A DNA stretch of 64,000 nucleotides, taken from the NCBI RefSeq assembly GCF_904849725.1, contig NC_058521.1:558516176-558580175 (forward strand), in the 5' to 3' direction. Source of the stretch: Hordeum vulgare subsp. vulgare. Lineage: Eukaryota > Streptophyta > Magnoliopsida > Poales > Poaceae. This document shows, one piece after another, positions 1 through 12,399 of the stretch (the first letter of the stretch is position 1; each line of letters begins with the position of its first letter). The translations under genes were made by a program, and so were the position numbers. The notes under the pieces were generated by a model that was not told the origin of the DNA, ran no database searches, and worked only from the letters and a program-made list of their open reading frames with translations.

Positions 1-1372
1 GGACAAACACAAAGAGCTTGCACCCAACGCTATGAAGGGGTTGTCAATCCCTTATAGATTGTTTGCAAAGTGAGAACTGAAAGCAAAAAGTAAACAAAGC
101 AAGGTAAAAGTAAAAGTGGAGATGATAGTTGTGAATAGACCCCGAGGCCGTAGTGTTCACTAGTGGCTTCTCTCATGAAAGCAAGTAGACGGTGGGTGAA
201 CGAATTACTGTCGAGCAATTGATAGAACCGCGCAAAGTCATGACGTCATCTATGGCAATGATCATATCTATATGCATCACGTCCAAAACAAGTAGACCGA
301 TACTTTCTGCATCTACTACTATTACTCCACACGTCGACCGCTATCCAACATGCATCTAGTGTATTAAGTTCATAAGAACAGAGTAACGCCTTAAGCAAGA
401 TGACATGATGTAGATGGACAATCTCAAATCTACGATGAAAGCCCATCTTGTTACCCTTGATGGCAACAACATGATGCGTGCCTTGCTGCCCCTTCTGTCA
501 CTTGGAAAGGTCACCACACAGTATGAACCCAAAACCAAGAACTTCTCCCATTGCAAGAATCATAGATCTAGTTGGCCAAACAAAACCCAAGACTCGGAGA
601 GACTTACAAGGATATCAAATCATGCATATAAGAAATCAGCAAAGACTCAAATATAATTCATAGATAATCTGATCACAAATCCACAATTCATCGGATCTCG
701 ACAAACACACCGCCAAAGAGGATTACATCGGATAGATCTCCATGAAGATCATGGAGAATTTTGTATTGAATATCCAAGAGAGAGAAGAAGCCATCTAGCT
801 ACTAACTAAGGACCCGTAGGTATGAAGTGGAAAACTTACGAGTCATTGGAGGGGCGATGATGTTGATATAGAAGCCCTCCAGCTCCATAGACCCCTCCGG
901 CAGGGCACCGGGAAGGGTCTCCAGATGAGATCTCGCGGAAATGAAAGCTTGCGGCGGCGGAAAAGTGTTTTCATGGAAGCCCTAATTTTTTCTGTGATTT
1001 TAGGGAATTTATAGGCCAAAGAGCTAGGGCAGGGGAGCGCCAGGGAGGCCACAAGCCTGGTTGCCGCGGGCCCCCCCGTGGCCGCGGCAACAGAGCTTGT
1101 GGGCTCCCTGTGGGCCTCCTTCCTTGGCCCTCAAGTCCCCCGATCTTCTTCTGTTCTGGGAAAAAATTATTTCGGGGATTTTATTCCGTTTGGACTCCGT
1201 TCCAAAATCAGATCTGAAAAGAGTCAAAAACACAGAAAAACAGGAACTGGCACTTGGCACTGAATTAATAAGTTAGTCCCAAAAAAGATATAAAAGGTAT
1301 ATAGAACATCCAAAGTTGACAAGATAACAACGTGAAACCATCAAAAATTATAGATACGTTTGAGACGTATCA
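1..1372 (-). repeat. 3' LTR of element A (partial)
   Basis: This stretch aligns with the right LTR at about 14464-15830 throughout. It ends with the inverted terminal motif of the family (minus strand TGATACGTCTCAAACGTATC at 1353-1372). The first ~240 bases of the LTR's U5 side are off-window. The TATA-like motif is at 1007-1013. The minus-strand splice-donor-like GTAAGT near 835-840 sits where the other copies have GTGAGT. Confidence 0.9.
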
Positions 1373-1385
1373 AGCATCCCCAAGC
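1373..1385 (-). promoter_or_regulatory. Polypurine tract of element A
   Basis: On the minus strand the sequence GCTTGGGGATGCT directly abuts the 3' LTR start. The same motif sits immediately before the 3' LTR of element C. It is the expected plus-strand primer for reverse transcription. Confidence 0.8.
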
Positions 1386-1743
1386 TTAACTCCTGCTTGT
1401 CCTTGAGTAGGGAAGTGATAAAGAATGAAATTTTGATGCTTTCATGCTACCTAGCATAGATGTCCTTTGTAACTCCTCTTATGTGACGTGAATGTTCAGA
1501 TCATTAGATTCAAAACAATAGTTTGCTTATGACGTGGAGACAATAATACTTCAAGCAAACTAGCAAGGTAATCATGAAATTTCAAAATAACAAGGCCAAA
1601 AGAAAGTTATCCATACAAAATCATATAGTGTGGCTATGCTCTATCATCCTTGCACAACGAATTTAAATCATGCACAACCTCGGTATTGGCCAAGTAATTG
1701 TTTTCACACCTTTACTTTCTCAAACTTTTGCAACTCTCACGCA

Positions 1744-1971
1744 CTACATGAGCGTAAGCCATGGTTTTAGCACTATAAGTGGAATGGAGTGTGGTGGAGG
1801 TTGCAAGGCAAACCAGGAGAAGATGGTCACATTGACTAGGCATATCAATGAGCTATGGAGATGCTCATCAATAGATATCAACGTGAATGAGTAGGGATTT
1901 CCATACAAATGATGCACTAGAGCTAAGAGTATGTGAAAGCTCTTAAAGAAAACTAGTGTGTGTGCATCCAA
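1744..1971 (-). CDS. Small ORF in the 3' non-coding region of A, shared with C (doubtful gene)
   Basis: This is a 75-codon ORF beginning MDAH and rich in leucine, isoleucine and histidine. Element C has an 80-codon ORF (25141-25383) that aligns from the start codon through the segment ISIDEHLHSSLICLVNV, after which the frames part. The two elements are roughly 90% identical here at DNA level, so an open frame of this length could persist by chance. No domain is recognised. One hydrophobic stretch (HILLALVHHLYGN) is visible, too short for a clear membrane helix. I list it because the start and the first ~50 codons are kept in both copies, not because a product is likely. Confidence 0.2.
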   Translation of the reverse strand: MDAHTLVFFKSFHILLALVHHLYGNPYSFTLISIDEHLHSSLICLVNVTIFSWFALQPPPHSIPLIVLKPWLTLM

Positions 1972-2143
1972 CTTGCTTTCTCACGAAGACCTAAGGCAAA
2001 TTTGAGGAAGCCTATCATTGGAATATACAAGCCAAGTTATATAATGAAAATTTCCCACTAGCTATATGGTGGTGAAAAAACGAGAGACTCTCAATCATGA
2101 AGATCATGGTGCTTAATAAGCACAAGTGTAGAAAGGAGATAGT

Positions 2144-2284
2144 AGCATTGTCCCTTCTCTCTTTTTCTCTCATTTTTTTGTGGGCTCTTTGGCCTCTTTT
2201 TTTATTATTTTGGTGGCCATCTTTGGCCTCTTTTTGTAAATGGGCTTCGCTGGCCTCTTTTATTTCCTCACATGGGACAATGCT
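2144..2284 (-). repeat. Inverted-repeat-closed purine-rich tract (element A)
   Basis: Perfect 11-bp arms (AGCATTGTCCC at 2144-2154, GGGACAATGCT at 2274-2284) flank about 119 bases. On the element's sense (minus) strand these are mostly A and G with reiterated AAAGAGGCC. Elements C (24851-24971) and D (41476-41608) have the same arrangement. Confidence 0.65.
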
Positions 2285-2853
2285 CCATCAAAGATGATCA
2301 TCACACTTACAACTCAAAACTTAGAGCAATGATGACGCTGTATGAAATGCCTTCGGTAGTGTACCGTGACAATGATCTAGCATGGCATAGACATCAATGG
2401 AAACATCATGCTAGCTATCTTATGATCATGAAATAGCAATGTAGAAGTGGTGGCAAATGTCATGGTGGTAGTTGCATGGCAATATATCTCGGAATGGCTT
2501 TGAAAAAGCCATAGTAGGTAGGTATGGTGGCTGTTTTGAGGCAGGCTATATGGTGGGTTTTGTGCACCAGCGAAAGTTGCACGGCACTAAAGACGATAGT
2601 GATGGTGGAAGGTGAAAGTGCATCTAAACCATGGACTCAACATTAGTCATGAAGAACTCATATAATTGTTGCAAAAGTTTTAGTAGTAATCGAAACAAAG
2701 CATTCAATGCATACTCCTAGGGGAAGGGTTGGTAGGTATAAACCATCGCGCGATCCCGACCGCCACACAAAGCATGACAATCAATAGACTAATCATGCTC
2801 AGACTTCATCACATAGCGGTTCACCATACGTGCATGCTACGGGAATCACTAAC

Positions 2854-4600
2854 TGTTGGAAATATGCCCTAGAGGCAATAATAAAATGGTTATTATCATA
2901 TTTCCTTGTTCATGATAATCGTCTATTGTTCATGCTATAATTGTATTAACAGGAAACAGTAATACATGTGTGAATAAATAGATCACAATGTGTCCCTAGC
3001 AAGCCTCTAGTTGGCTAGCTAGTTAGTCAATAGATGATCATGGTTTCCTCATCATGGGCATTAGATGTCATTGATAACGGGATCACATCATTGGGAGAAT
3101 GATGTGTTGGACAAGACCCAATCCTAAGCGTAGCACTAGATCGTATTGTTCGTATGCTAAAGCCTTTCTAATGTCAAGTGTCTTTTCCTTCGACCATGAT
3201 ATTGTGCAACTCCCGAATACCGTAGGAGTGCTTTGGGTGTATCAAACGTCACAACGTAACTGGGTGACTATAAAGGTGCACTACGGGTACCTCTGAAAGT
3301 GTCTGTTGGGTTGGTACGAATCAAGATCGGGATTTGTCACTCCGTGTGACGGAGAGGTATCTATGGGCCCACTCGGTAGAACATCATCATGAGCTCAATG
3401 TGACTAAGGAGTTAGTCACACGATGACGTGCTACGGAACGAGTAAAGAGACTTATCGGTAACGAGATTGAACAAGGTATAGGTATACCGACGATCGAATC
3501 TCGGGCAAGTTCTGTACCGACAGACAAAGGGAATTGTATACGGGATTGATTGAATCCTTGACATCGTGGTTCATCCGATGAGATCATCGTGGAGCAAGCG
3601 GGAGCCAACATGGGTATCCAGACCCCGCTGATGGTTATTGGCCGGAGAGGTGTCTCGGTCATGTCTACCTATCTCCCGAACCCGTAGGGTATACACACTA
3701 GGGTTATAGGGAATTGTTATACGAGGATATCGAAAGTTGTTCGGAGTCCCGGATGAGATCCCGGACGACACGAGGAGCTCCGGAGGTAAGGATTGATATA
3801 TAGGACGGATGGTTTCAGACACCGGAAGTGTTTCGTGCATCACCGGTAACGTACTGGGACCATCGGGACCACCGGAGGTGGCCCCGGGGGTCCACCAAAA
3901 GGGGGCAACGATCTCGGGAGGCTAGATGGGCCAAGTGAGGGGGGAACCAGCCCCTAGGTGGGCTAGTGCGCCTCCACACTCAGCCCAAGGTGCAGGAGGT
4001 GGAGAGGGGGGAAAACCCTAGGCGCTGGTGGGCCTAAGGCCCACCTAGGGGTGCGCCACCCCCTCCCCTTGCCCTGGCCGCCGCACCTCCCATCTGGGGG
4101 GCTGCCGCACCACCTAGGGTGGGAACCCTAGGGGTGGCACCCCCTCCCCTCCTCCTATATATAGTGGGGGTTTCGGGGCTGTTTTACACACAGTTTTCCC
4201 TCTCCCTCGGCGTAGCCCTGCTTTTCTTTCTCCTCCTGTCTGCCGGTGCTTGGCAAAGCCCTGCCGGGAGACCTCATCTCTCCATCGACACCACGTCCTC
4301 GTGCTGCTGGAGATCTTCCCCAACCTCTCCCTCCTCCTTGCTGGATCAAGGTGCAGGAGACGTCACCGGGCTGCACGTGTGTTGAACGCGGAGGTGCCGT
4401 TGTTCGGCACAAGATCGGAATCACACCGCGATCTAAATCGCCGCGAGTACGACTCCATCAACCACGTTCTAGCAACGCTTCCGCTTAGCGATCTTCAAAG
4501 GTATGAAGATGCACTTACCCGTCTCTCGTTGCTGGTCTCTCCATAGGAAGATCTGAATATGCGTAGGAAATTTTTTGAATTTATGCTACGTTACCCAACA
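2854..4600 (+). repeat. 5' LTR of element I
   Basis: It is 1747 bp with TGTTGG...CCAACA ends. It differs from the 3' LTR by scattered substitutions and a loss of roughly 20 bp near 3690 (the 3' LTR at about 10705-10735 has extra sequence), so this is not a recent insertion. The promoter TATATATAG is at 4156-4164. Confidence 0.93.
4156..4164 (+). promoter_or_regulatory. TATA box of element I 5' LTR
   Basis: TATATATAG follows a C-rich stretch. The 3' LTR has the same motif at 11197-11204, and elements F, G and J have it at matching places. Confidence 0.7.
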
Positions 4601-4601
4601 G

Positions 4602-4619
4602 TGGCATCCGAGCCAGGTT
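4602..4619 (+). promoter_or_regulatory. Primer-binding site of element I (Met-tRNA type)
   Basis: TGGCATCCGAGCCAGGTT starts one base after the LTR. It resembles the TGGTATCAGAGC primer site usual for Copia elements, with mutations. Confidence 0.75.
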
Positions 4620-5856
4620 TTCTATGCGTAGATTCTATGCACGAGTAGAACACAAAAGGTTGTGGGCGATGATTTGTCAATTGCTTGCCGCTGCTAGTCT
4701 TATTCTTTTCCGGCGGTATTGTGGGATGAAGCGGCCCGGACCGACCTTACACGTACGCTTACATGAGACTGGTTCCACCGACAGACATGCACACCGTGCA
4801 TAAAGGTGGCTAGCGGGTGTTTGTCTCTCCCACTCTAGTCGGATTGGATTTGATGAAAAGGGTCCTTACGAAGGGTAAATAGCTTTCGCATATCATCGTT
4901 GTGGCTGTCACGTAGGTAAGAAGGCGTTCTTGCTAGAAACCCAAATCAGCCACGTAAAACTTGCAACAACAATTAGAGGACGTCTAACTTGTTTTTGCAG
5001 GGTTTGACATGTGATGTGATATGGCCAAAATTGTGATGTTGCATGTATGATGTATGAGATGATCATGTTATTGTAATAGGTTTCACGACTTGCATGTCGA
5101 TGAGTATGACAACCGGCAGGAGCCATAGGAGTTGTCTTAATTTATTGTATGAGATGCAACACCATGTGCTTACTACTTTTACTTCATTGCTAACGGTTAG
5201 CTATAGTAGTAGTGATAGTAGTAGTTGGCGTGACGACTTCACGGAGACACGATGATGGAGATCATGGTGTCACACCGGTGACGATGATGATCATGTGATG
5301 CCTGAAGATGGAGATCGAAAGATCAAAGATGATAATGGCCATATCATGTCACTATATGATTGCATTGTGATGTTTATCATGTTTTTCATCTTATTGCTTA
5401 GAACGACGGTAGCATAATAAGATGATCCCTCTTAAAATTTCGAGAACGTATTCCCCTAAGTGTGCACCATTGCGAAGGATCGTTGTCTCGAAGCACCACG
5501 TGATGATCGGGTGTGATAGATTCTAACGGTCGCATACAACGGGTGTAAGCCAGATTTACACACGCGAAACACCTAGGTTGACTCGACGAGCTTAGCATGT
5601 ACATACATGACCTCGAATACAAGAGACCGAAAGGTCAAACATGAGTCGTATGGTTGAATACGATCGGCATGAAGTTGCTCACCATGGTGACTAGTCCCTC
5701 TCACGTGATGATCGGACACGGGTTAGTCAACATGGATCATGTATCACTTAGATGACTAGAGGGATGTCGATTTAAGTGGGAGTTCATACTTAATTTGATT
5801 AAATGAACTTAATTGTCATGAGCTTAGTCTAAAAGTTGTCTTTATAAATATTGTAG
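4620..5856 (+). other. Untranslated leader of element I
   Basis: About 1.2 kb between primer site and gag start. It is collinear with the leader of G (45114-46359). No convincing ORF. The region probably holds packaging signals, by position only. Confidence 0.6.
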
Positions 5857-8800
5857 ATGGCCAACGTCAACCTCAATTTCAACGCATTCCTAGAGAAAAA
5901 CAAGCTGAAAGATGATGGTAGCAACTATGCGAACTGGGTTTGCAACTTGAAGCTCATCCTCCAAGCAGCTAAAAAGGCTTATGTCCTTGATGCGCCGCTA
6001 GGTGACCCTCCCGCTCCCGCAGCAGCCCAGGACATTCTGAACGTCTGGCAAATGCGGAGTGATGACTACTCTCTGGTTAGGTGTGGCATGTTATACAGTT
6101 TAGAAATGGGGCTCCAAAGGCGTTTTGAGAAACACGGTGCATATGAGATGTTCCAAGAGCTGAAGCTAGTTTTTCAAGCTCATGCCCGTGTCGAGAGATA
6201 TGAAGTCTCCAACAAGTTCTTTAGCTGTAAGATGGAGGAGGACAGTTCTGTCAGTGAGCACATACTCAAAATGTCTGGGTTACACGGTCGTCTGACTTCA
6301 CTTGGAGTCGAACTTCCGGATGATCCTATAATTGACATAATCCTCCAGTCTCTCCCACCAAGCTACAAAGGTTTTGTGCTGAACTACAACATGCAAGGGA
6401 TGGAGAAGACCATTCCCGAGTTGTACTCGATGCTCAAGTCTGCAGAAGTAGAAATCAAGAAAGAGCATCAAGTGTTGATGGTCAACAAGACCACTAGTTT
6501 CAAGAAGGGCAAGGGTAAGAAGAACTTCAAGAAAGACGGCAAAGCCGTTGCCGCGCCCGGTAAGCCAGATGTCGGGAAGAAGAAAAAGAATGGACCCAAG
6601 CCTGAGACTGAGTGCTTCTATTGCAAGGGAAAGGGTCACTGGAAGCGGAACTGCACCAAATACTTAGCGGACAAGAAGACTGGCAACGTTAAAGGTATAT
6701 GTGATATACATGTTATTGATGTGTACCTTACCAACGCTTGTAGTAGCTCCTGGGTATTCGATACCGGTGATGTTGCTCACATTTGCAACTCAAAGTAGGA
6801 ACTGCGGAATAAGAGGAGACTGGCCAAGGACGAGGTGACGACGCGCGTCGGGAATGGCTCCAAGGTTGATGTGATCGCCGTCGGCACGCTACCTCTACAT
6901 CTACCGTTGGGATTAGTTTTAAACCTTAATAATTTTTATTTAGTACCAGCTTTGAGCATGAATATTGTATCAGGGTCTTGCTTAATGCGAGACGGCTACT
7001 CATTTAAGTCAGAGAATAATGGTTGTTCTATTTATATGAGTGATATGTTTTATGGTCATGCTCCGCTGGTGAATGGTTTATTATTGATGAATCTCGATCG
7101 TGATGTTACGCATATTCATAGTGTGAGTACAAAAAGATGTAAAGTTGATAATGATAGTCCCACATACTTGTGGCACTGCCACCTTGGTCATATCAGTGTT
7201 AAGCGCATGAAGAAGCTCCATACCGATGGACTATTAGAGTCTCTTGACTTTGAATCATTTGACACATGTGAACCGTGCCTCATGGGCAAGATTACTAAGA
7301 CTCCATTCTCAGGAATAATGGAGAGAGCTACCGACTTATTGGAAATAATACATACTGATGTATGTGGTCCAATGAACGTTGAAGCTTGCGGTGGCTATCG
7401 TTATGTTCTCACTCTCACTGATGATTTGAGTAGGTATGGGTATATCTACTTGATGAAGCACAAATCTGAGACATTTGAAAAGTTCAAGGAATTTCAGAGT
7501 GAGGTCGAGAATCAACGTGATAGAAAAATTAAGTGTCTACGATCTGATCGTGGAGGAGAATATTTGAGTCACAAGTTTGGCACACACCGAAGGAAGTGTG
7601 GAATCGTTTCACAACTGACGTCGCCTGGCACACCGCAACACAACGGAGTGTCTGAACGTCGTAATCGCACTTTATTAGATATGGTACGATCTATGATGTC
7701 TCTTACCGACTTACCGCTATCATTTTAGGGATACGCATTAGAAACTGCAGCATTCACTTTAAATAGGGCACCGTCTAACTCCGTTGAGACGACACCGTAT
7801 GAACTATGGTTTGGCAAGAAACCTAAGTTGTCGTTTCTTAAAGTTTGGGGCTGCGATGCTTATGTGAAGAAACTTCAACCAGAAAAGCTCGAACCCAAAG
7901 CGGAGAAATGCATATTGATAGGATATCCTAAGGAAACTATTGATAATACCTTCTATCTTAGATCCGAAGGTAAGACCTTTGTTGCCAAGAACGGATCCTT
8001 TCTAGAGAAAGAGTTTCTCTCGAAAGAAGTAAGTGGGAGGAAGGTAGAACTTGATGAGGTAATTACACCCCCTCTCGAACAGGATAGTAGTGCAACACGG
8101 GAAGTTGTTCCTGTGGCGCCTACACCAACTAAAGAGGAAGTTAAGGATAATGATCATGAAGCTTCGGATCAAGTTACTACTGAACCGCGAAGGTCCACAA
8201 GGGCACGCTCCGCACCAGAGTGTTACGGCAACCCTGTGATGGAAATCATGTTGTTAGACAACGGTGAACCTTCGAACTATGAAGAAGCGATGGCGGGCCC
8301 GGATTCCAACAAATGGCTTCAAGCTATGAAATCCGAGATAGGATCCATGTATGAGAACAAAGTATGGACTTTTGTGGACTTGCCCGATGACCGGCGAGCC
8401 ATAGAAAATAAATGGATCTTCAAGAAGAAGGCTGATGCAAATGGTAATGTAACCGTTTATAAAGCTCAACTTGTCGCAAAGGGTTTTCGACAAATTCAAG
8501 GAATTGACTACGAAGAGACTTTCTCTCCCATAGCGAAGCTGAATCGGTTTGAATCATGTTAGCAATTGCCGCCTTTTATGATTATGAAATTTGGCAAATG
8601 GACGTCAAAACAACGTTCCTTAATGGGAACCTTAAGGAAGAGTTGTATAAGATGCAACCAGAAGGTTTTGTCGACCCTAAGGGTGCTAACAAAGTGTGCA
8701 AGCTCCAGCGCTCCATCTATGGGATGGTGCAAGCATCTCGGAGTTGGAACATTCGCTTTAATGAGGTGATTAAAGCGTTTGGGTTCATACATTTTTACGG

Positions 8801-9839
8801 AGAAGCCTGTCTGTACAACAAAGTGAGTGGGAGCTCTGTAGCTTTCCTCATATTGTATGTGGATGACATATTATCGATGGGGAAGAACAAAGAGATGTTG
8901 GAGAGCATAAAGGCCTATTTGAACAAGAGTTTTTCAATGAAGGACCTTGGAGAAGTTGCATACATATTAGGCATCAAGATCTATAGAGATAGATCGAGAC
9001 GCCTCATAGGTCTTTCGCAGAGTACATACCTTGACAAGACATTGAAGAAGTTCAATATGGAAAACTCAAAGAAAGGGTTCTTGCCAGTTTTGCAAGGTAT
9101 GAGATTGAGTAAGACTCGGTCGCCGACCACGACAGCAGATAGAGAGAAGATGAGTTTGGTCCCCTATGCTTCAGCCGTAGGCTCTCTTATGTATGCCATG
9201 CTGTGTACGAGACCTGATATAAACCTTGCCATAAGTTTGGTAGGGAGGTACCAAAGTGATCCCGGTATGGAACACTAGACAGCGGTCAAGAAAATCCTAA
9301 AGTACCTGAAAAGGACTAAGGAAATGTTTCTCGTTTATGGAGGTGACGAAGAGCTCGTCGTAAAGGGTTACGTCGACGTTAGCTTCGACACAGATCCGGA
9401 TGACTCTAAGTCACAGACCGGATACGTATATGTTTTGAATGGTGGGGCAGTGAGCTGGTGCAGCAGCAAGCAAGAAGTCGTGGCAACATCTACATGTGAA
9501 GCGGAGTACATAGCTGCTTGAGAAGCGGCTCATGAAGTAATTTGGATGAAGGAGCTCATCAACGACCTTGGAGTGGTTCCAAGCGCGTCGGGTCCAATGA
9601 CACTCTTCTGTGATAACACCGGGGACATTGCCATAGCCAAGGAGCCAAGGTTTCACCGGAAGATGAAGCACATCAAACGCCGCTACAACTCCATCTAGGA
9701 CCATGTCCGGAGTGGAGTAATAGAGATTTGTAAAGTACATACAGATCTGAATGTTGCAGACCCGTTGACTAAACCTCTTCCACGAGCAAAACATGATCAA
9801 CACCATAATGCTATGGGTGTTCGATACATCACAATGTAA
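5857..9839 (+). pseudogene. Copia gag-pol polyprotein, element I (broken)
   Basis: The frame spans about 1327 codons, the usual size for an Angela/BARE-1 polyprotein. In order it shows gag with a CCHC knuckle (CFYCKGKGHWKRNC, near 6610-6655), an aspartic protease region, integrase with the HLGH...CEPC zinc site and core motifs HTDVCGPM and SDRGGEY, reverse transcriptase with the YVDD box (near 8858) and RNase H with CEAEYIAA. ATG 5857 is chosen because the protein starts MANVNLNFNAFLEKNKLKDD, like its relatives. It is dead: amber codons at about 6796, 7726 and 9276, an opal at about 9519, another amber near 9696, and a frameshift near 8550. Most stops are CAG to TAG or TGG to TAG, which fits cytosine deamination on either strand. 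Confidence 0.93.
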
Positions 9840-9860
9840 CTAGATTATTGACTCTAGTGC

Positions 9861-9871
9861 AAGTGGGAGAC
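9861..9871 (+). promoter_or_regulatory. Polypurine tract of element I
   Basis: AAGTGGGAGAC abuts the 3' LTR. Elements F (34182 onward) and J (59463 onward) have the same motif in reverse. Confidence 0.8.
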
Positions 9872-11641
9872 TGTTGGAAATATGCCCTAGATGCAATAAT
9901 AAAATGGTTATTATCATGTTTCCTTGTTCATGATAATCGTCTATTATTCATGCTATAGTTGTATTAACAGGAAACATTAATACATGTGTGAATAAATAGA
10001 TCACAATGTGTCCCTAGCAAGCCTCTAGTTGGCTAGCTCGTTAGTCAATAGATGATCATGGCTTCCTGATCACGGGCATTAGATGTCATTGATAGCGGGA
10101 TCACATCATTGGGAGAATGATGTGATGGACAAGACCCAATCCTAAGCGTAGCACTAGATCATATTGTTCGTATGCTAAAGCTTTTCTAATGTCAAGTGTC
10201 TTTTCCTTCGACCGTGAGATTGTGCAACTCCCGGATATCGTAGGAGTGCTTTGGGTGTATCAAACGTCACAACGTAACTGGGTGACTATAAAGGTGCACT
10301 ACGGGTACCTCTGAAAGTGTCTGTTGGGTTGGTACGAATCGAGATCGGGATTTGTCACTCCGTGTGACGGAGAGGTATCTCTGGGCCCACTCGGTAGAAC
10401 ATCATCATGAGCTCAATGTGACTAAGGAGTTAGTCACACGATGACGTGCTACGGTACGAGTAAAGAGACTTACCGGTAACGAGATTGAACAAGGTATAGG
10501 TATACCGACGATCGAATCTCGGGCAAGTTCTATACCGACAGACAAAGGGAATTGTATACGGGATTGATTGAATCCTTGACATCGTGGTTCATCCGATGAG
10601 ATCATCGTGGAGCAAGTGGGAGCCAACATGGGTATCCAGACCTCGCTAATGGTTATTGGCCGGAGAGGTGTCTCGGTCATGTCTACCTGTCTCCCGAACC
10701 CGTAGGGTCTACACACTTAAGGTTCGATGACGCTAGGGTTATAGGGAATTGTTATACGAGGATATCGAAAGTTGTTCGGAGTCCCGGATGAGATCCTGGA
10801 CGACACGAGGAGCTCCGGAACGGTCCGGAGGTAAAGATTGATATATAGGACGGATGGTTTTGTACACCGGAAGTGTTTCAGGCGTCACCGGTAACGTACC
10901 GGGACCACCGGAGGTGGCCCCGGGGGTCCACTGGAAGGGGGCAACGACCCCGGGAGGCTAGATGGGCCAAGTGCAGGGGGGAACCAGCCCCTAGGTGGTC
11001 TGGTGCTCCCCCCACACTCAGCCCAAGGCACAGGAGGTGGAGAGGGGGGGGAAACCCTAGGCGCTGGTGGGCCTAAGGCCCACCTAGGGGTGCGACATCC
11101 CCTCCCCTTGCCCTGGCCGCCGCACCTCCCATCTGGGGGGCTGCCGCACCACCTAGGGTGGGAACCCTAAGGGTGGCACCCCCCCTCCCTTCCTCCTATA
11201 TATAGTGGGGGTTTCAGGGCTATTTTACACACAGTTTTCCCTCTCCCTCGGCGTAGCCCTGCTCTTCTTTCTCCTCCTCTCTGCCGGTGCTTGGCGAAGC
11301 CCTGCCGGGAGACCTCGTCTATCCATCGACACCACGCCGTCGTGCTGCTGGAGATCTTCCCCAACCTCTCCCTCCCCCTTGCTGGATCAAGGTGCGGGAG
11401 ACGTCACCGGGCTGCACGTGTGTTGAACACGGAGGTGCCGTAGTTCGGCACTAGATCAGAATCACACCGCGATCTGAATCGCCGCGAGTACGACTCCATC
11501 AACCGTGTTCTAGCAACGCTTCCGCTTGGCGATCTTCAAAGGTATGAAGATGCACTCACCCCTCTCTCGTTGCTGGTCTCTCCATAGGAAGATCTGAATA
11601 AGCTTAGGAAATTTTTTGAATTTATGCTACGTTACCCAACA
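9872..11641 (+). repeat. 3' LTR of element I
   Basis: It is 1770 bp, collinear with the 5' LTR, and followed by the CTAAC target duplicate at 11642-11646. TATA at 11197-11204. Confidence 0.93.
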
Positions 11642-12136
11642 CTAACTTCAACACAAGTATTTATAGATCCACAACACCTTACTAGTATAACTTCAATATT
11701 ACCACAACCACAACTCAAAACTAATTGAGATGAATCAAACTTCTCTAACTATTCAATGCACATGAAGGTTGGAGTTTTCATATCCCTTTGGATAACTACC
11801 CCTTTTGAGACTACTTTCATAGCATAGATCAACTACCAAGCCATGCACCTCTGTGCTCTAAAAGATATAAGTGAAGCACATAGAGCAAAATCAACTAGCT
11901 CAAAAGATATAAGTGAAGCACATGTGAGCTGAATTGTCTAACCAAAGGATATAAGTGAAGCTCGACAAAATCACGGTGAGTGCATGTCTATCTCTCTAGG
12001 TATGCAGCAAGGAAGATTGTGACACAACAAAAATAAAATACTCCTACGATACAAGACGCTCCAAGCAAAACACATAACATGTGGTGAATAAAAATATAGC
12101 CCCAAGTAACGTTACCGATGGATTGAAGACGAAATA

Positions 12137-12201
12137 GGGGATGCCTTTACGGCTTTTACGGCATCCTTGAATCAACTTGGGGTGCCTTGGGCATCCCCAA
12201 G
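12137..12201 (-). repeat. PPT-like motif with inverted GGATGCC/GGCATCC partners (element A)
   Basis: GGATGCC and GGCATCC copies are closely spaced and can pair (sense strand GGATGCC...GGCATCC). A further GGGGATGCCC follows CTCAAGCTT on the sense strand. The arrangement matches C at 23705-23791 apart from a small loss. Confidence 0.5.
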
Positions 12202-12399
12202 CTTGAGCTCTTTCCACTCTTTATCTCTTTGTCCATAAGAACTTCACCCAAAACTTGAAAACTTCACAACACGAAACTTAAACAGAAACTCGTGATAACA
12301 TTAGTATAAGAAAGCAAACCACCACTTCCTTAGGTACTGTAGCAAACTTAGATTCTACTTATCTTGATGTTGGGTTACTGTATTCTCAATCTTCCATGG

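Larger units (their letters stand above)
1386..2848 (-). other. 3' non-coding region of element A, first part
   Basis: There is no gag or pol similarity. The stretch is collinear with C at about 24300-25725 in reverse orientation. It includes a 75-codon ORF at 1744-1971 (minus) that has a counterpart in C at 25141-25383. It also includes a purine-rich tract (sense strand) closed by an inverted repeat at 2144-2284. Confidence 0.7.
2854..11641 (+). mobile_element. Element I: Angela-type Copia LTR retrotransposon, full length with broken polyprotein
   Basis: The element is 8.8 kb: 5' LTR 2854-4600, Met-type primer site, leader, gag-pol 5857-9839, polypurine tract, 3' LTR 9872-11641. A target-site duplication CTAAC flanks it at 2849-2853 and 11642-11646. 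It lies in the 3' non-coding region of element A. LTRs start TGTTGGAAATATGCCCTAGA and end CCAACA. It belongs to the same subfamily as element J, as shown by shared protein and LTR sequence. Confidence 0.95.

Noticed and set aside
3387..3843. Overlapping minus ORFs in the I LTR (and 10405-10716, 58618-58929 in other LTRs)
   Set aside because: Chance frames in LTRs conserved because the LTRs are related.
4602..5856. Hidden cellular gene in the Copia leaders
   Set aside because: Leaders of I, F and G align with each other and hold no long shared reading frame.
6298..6639. 113-codon antisense ORF in gag of I, with a near copy in J (62679-63020)
   Set aside because: Both are antisense to the conserved Copia gag; conservation of the sense frame keeps the antisense frame open.
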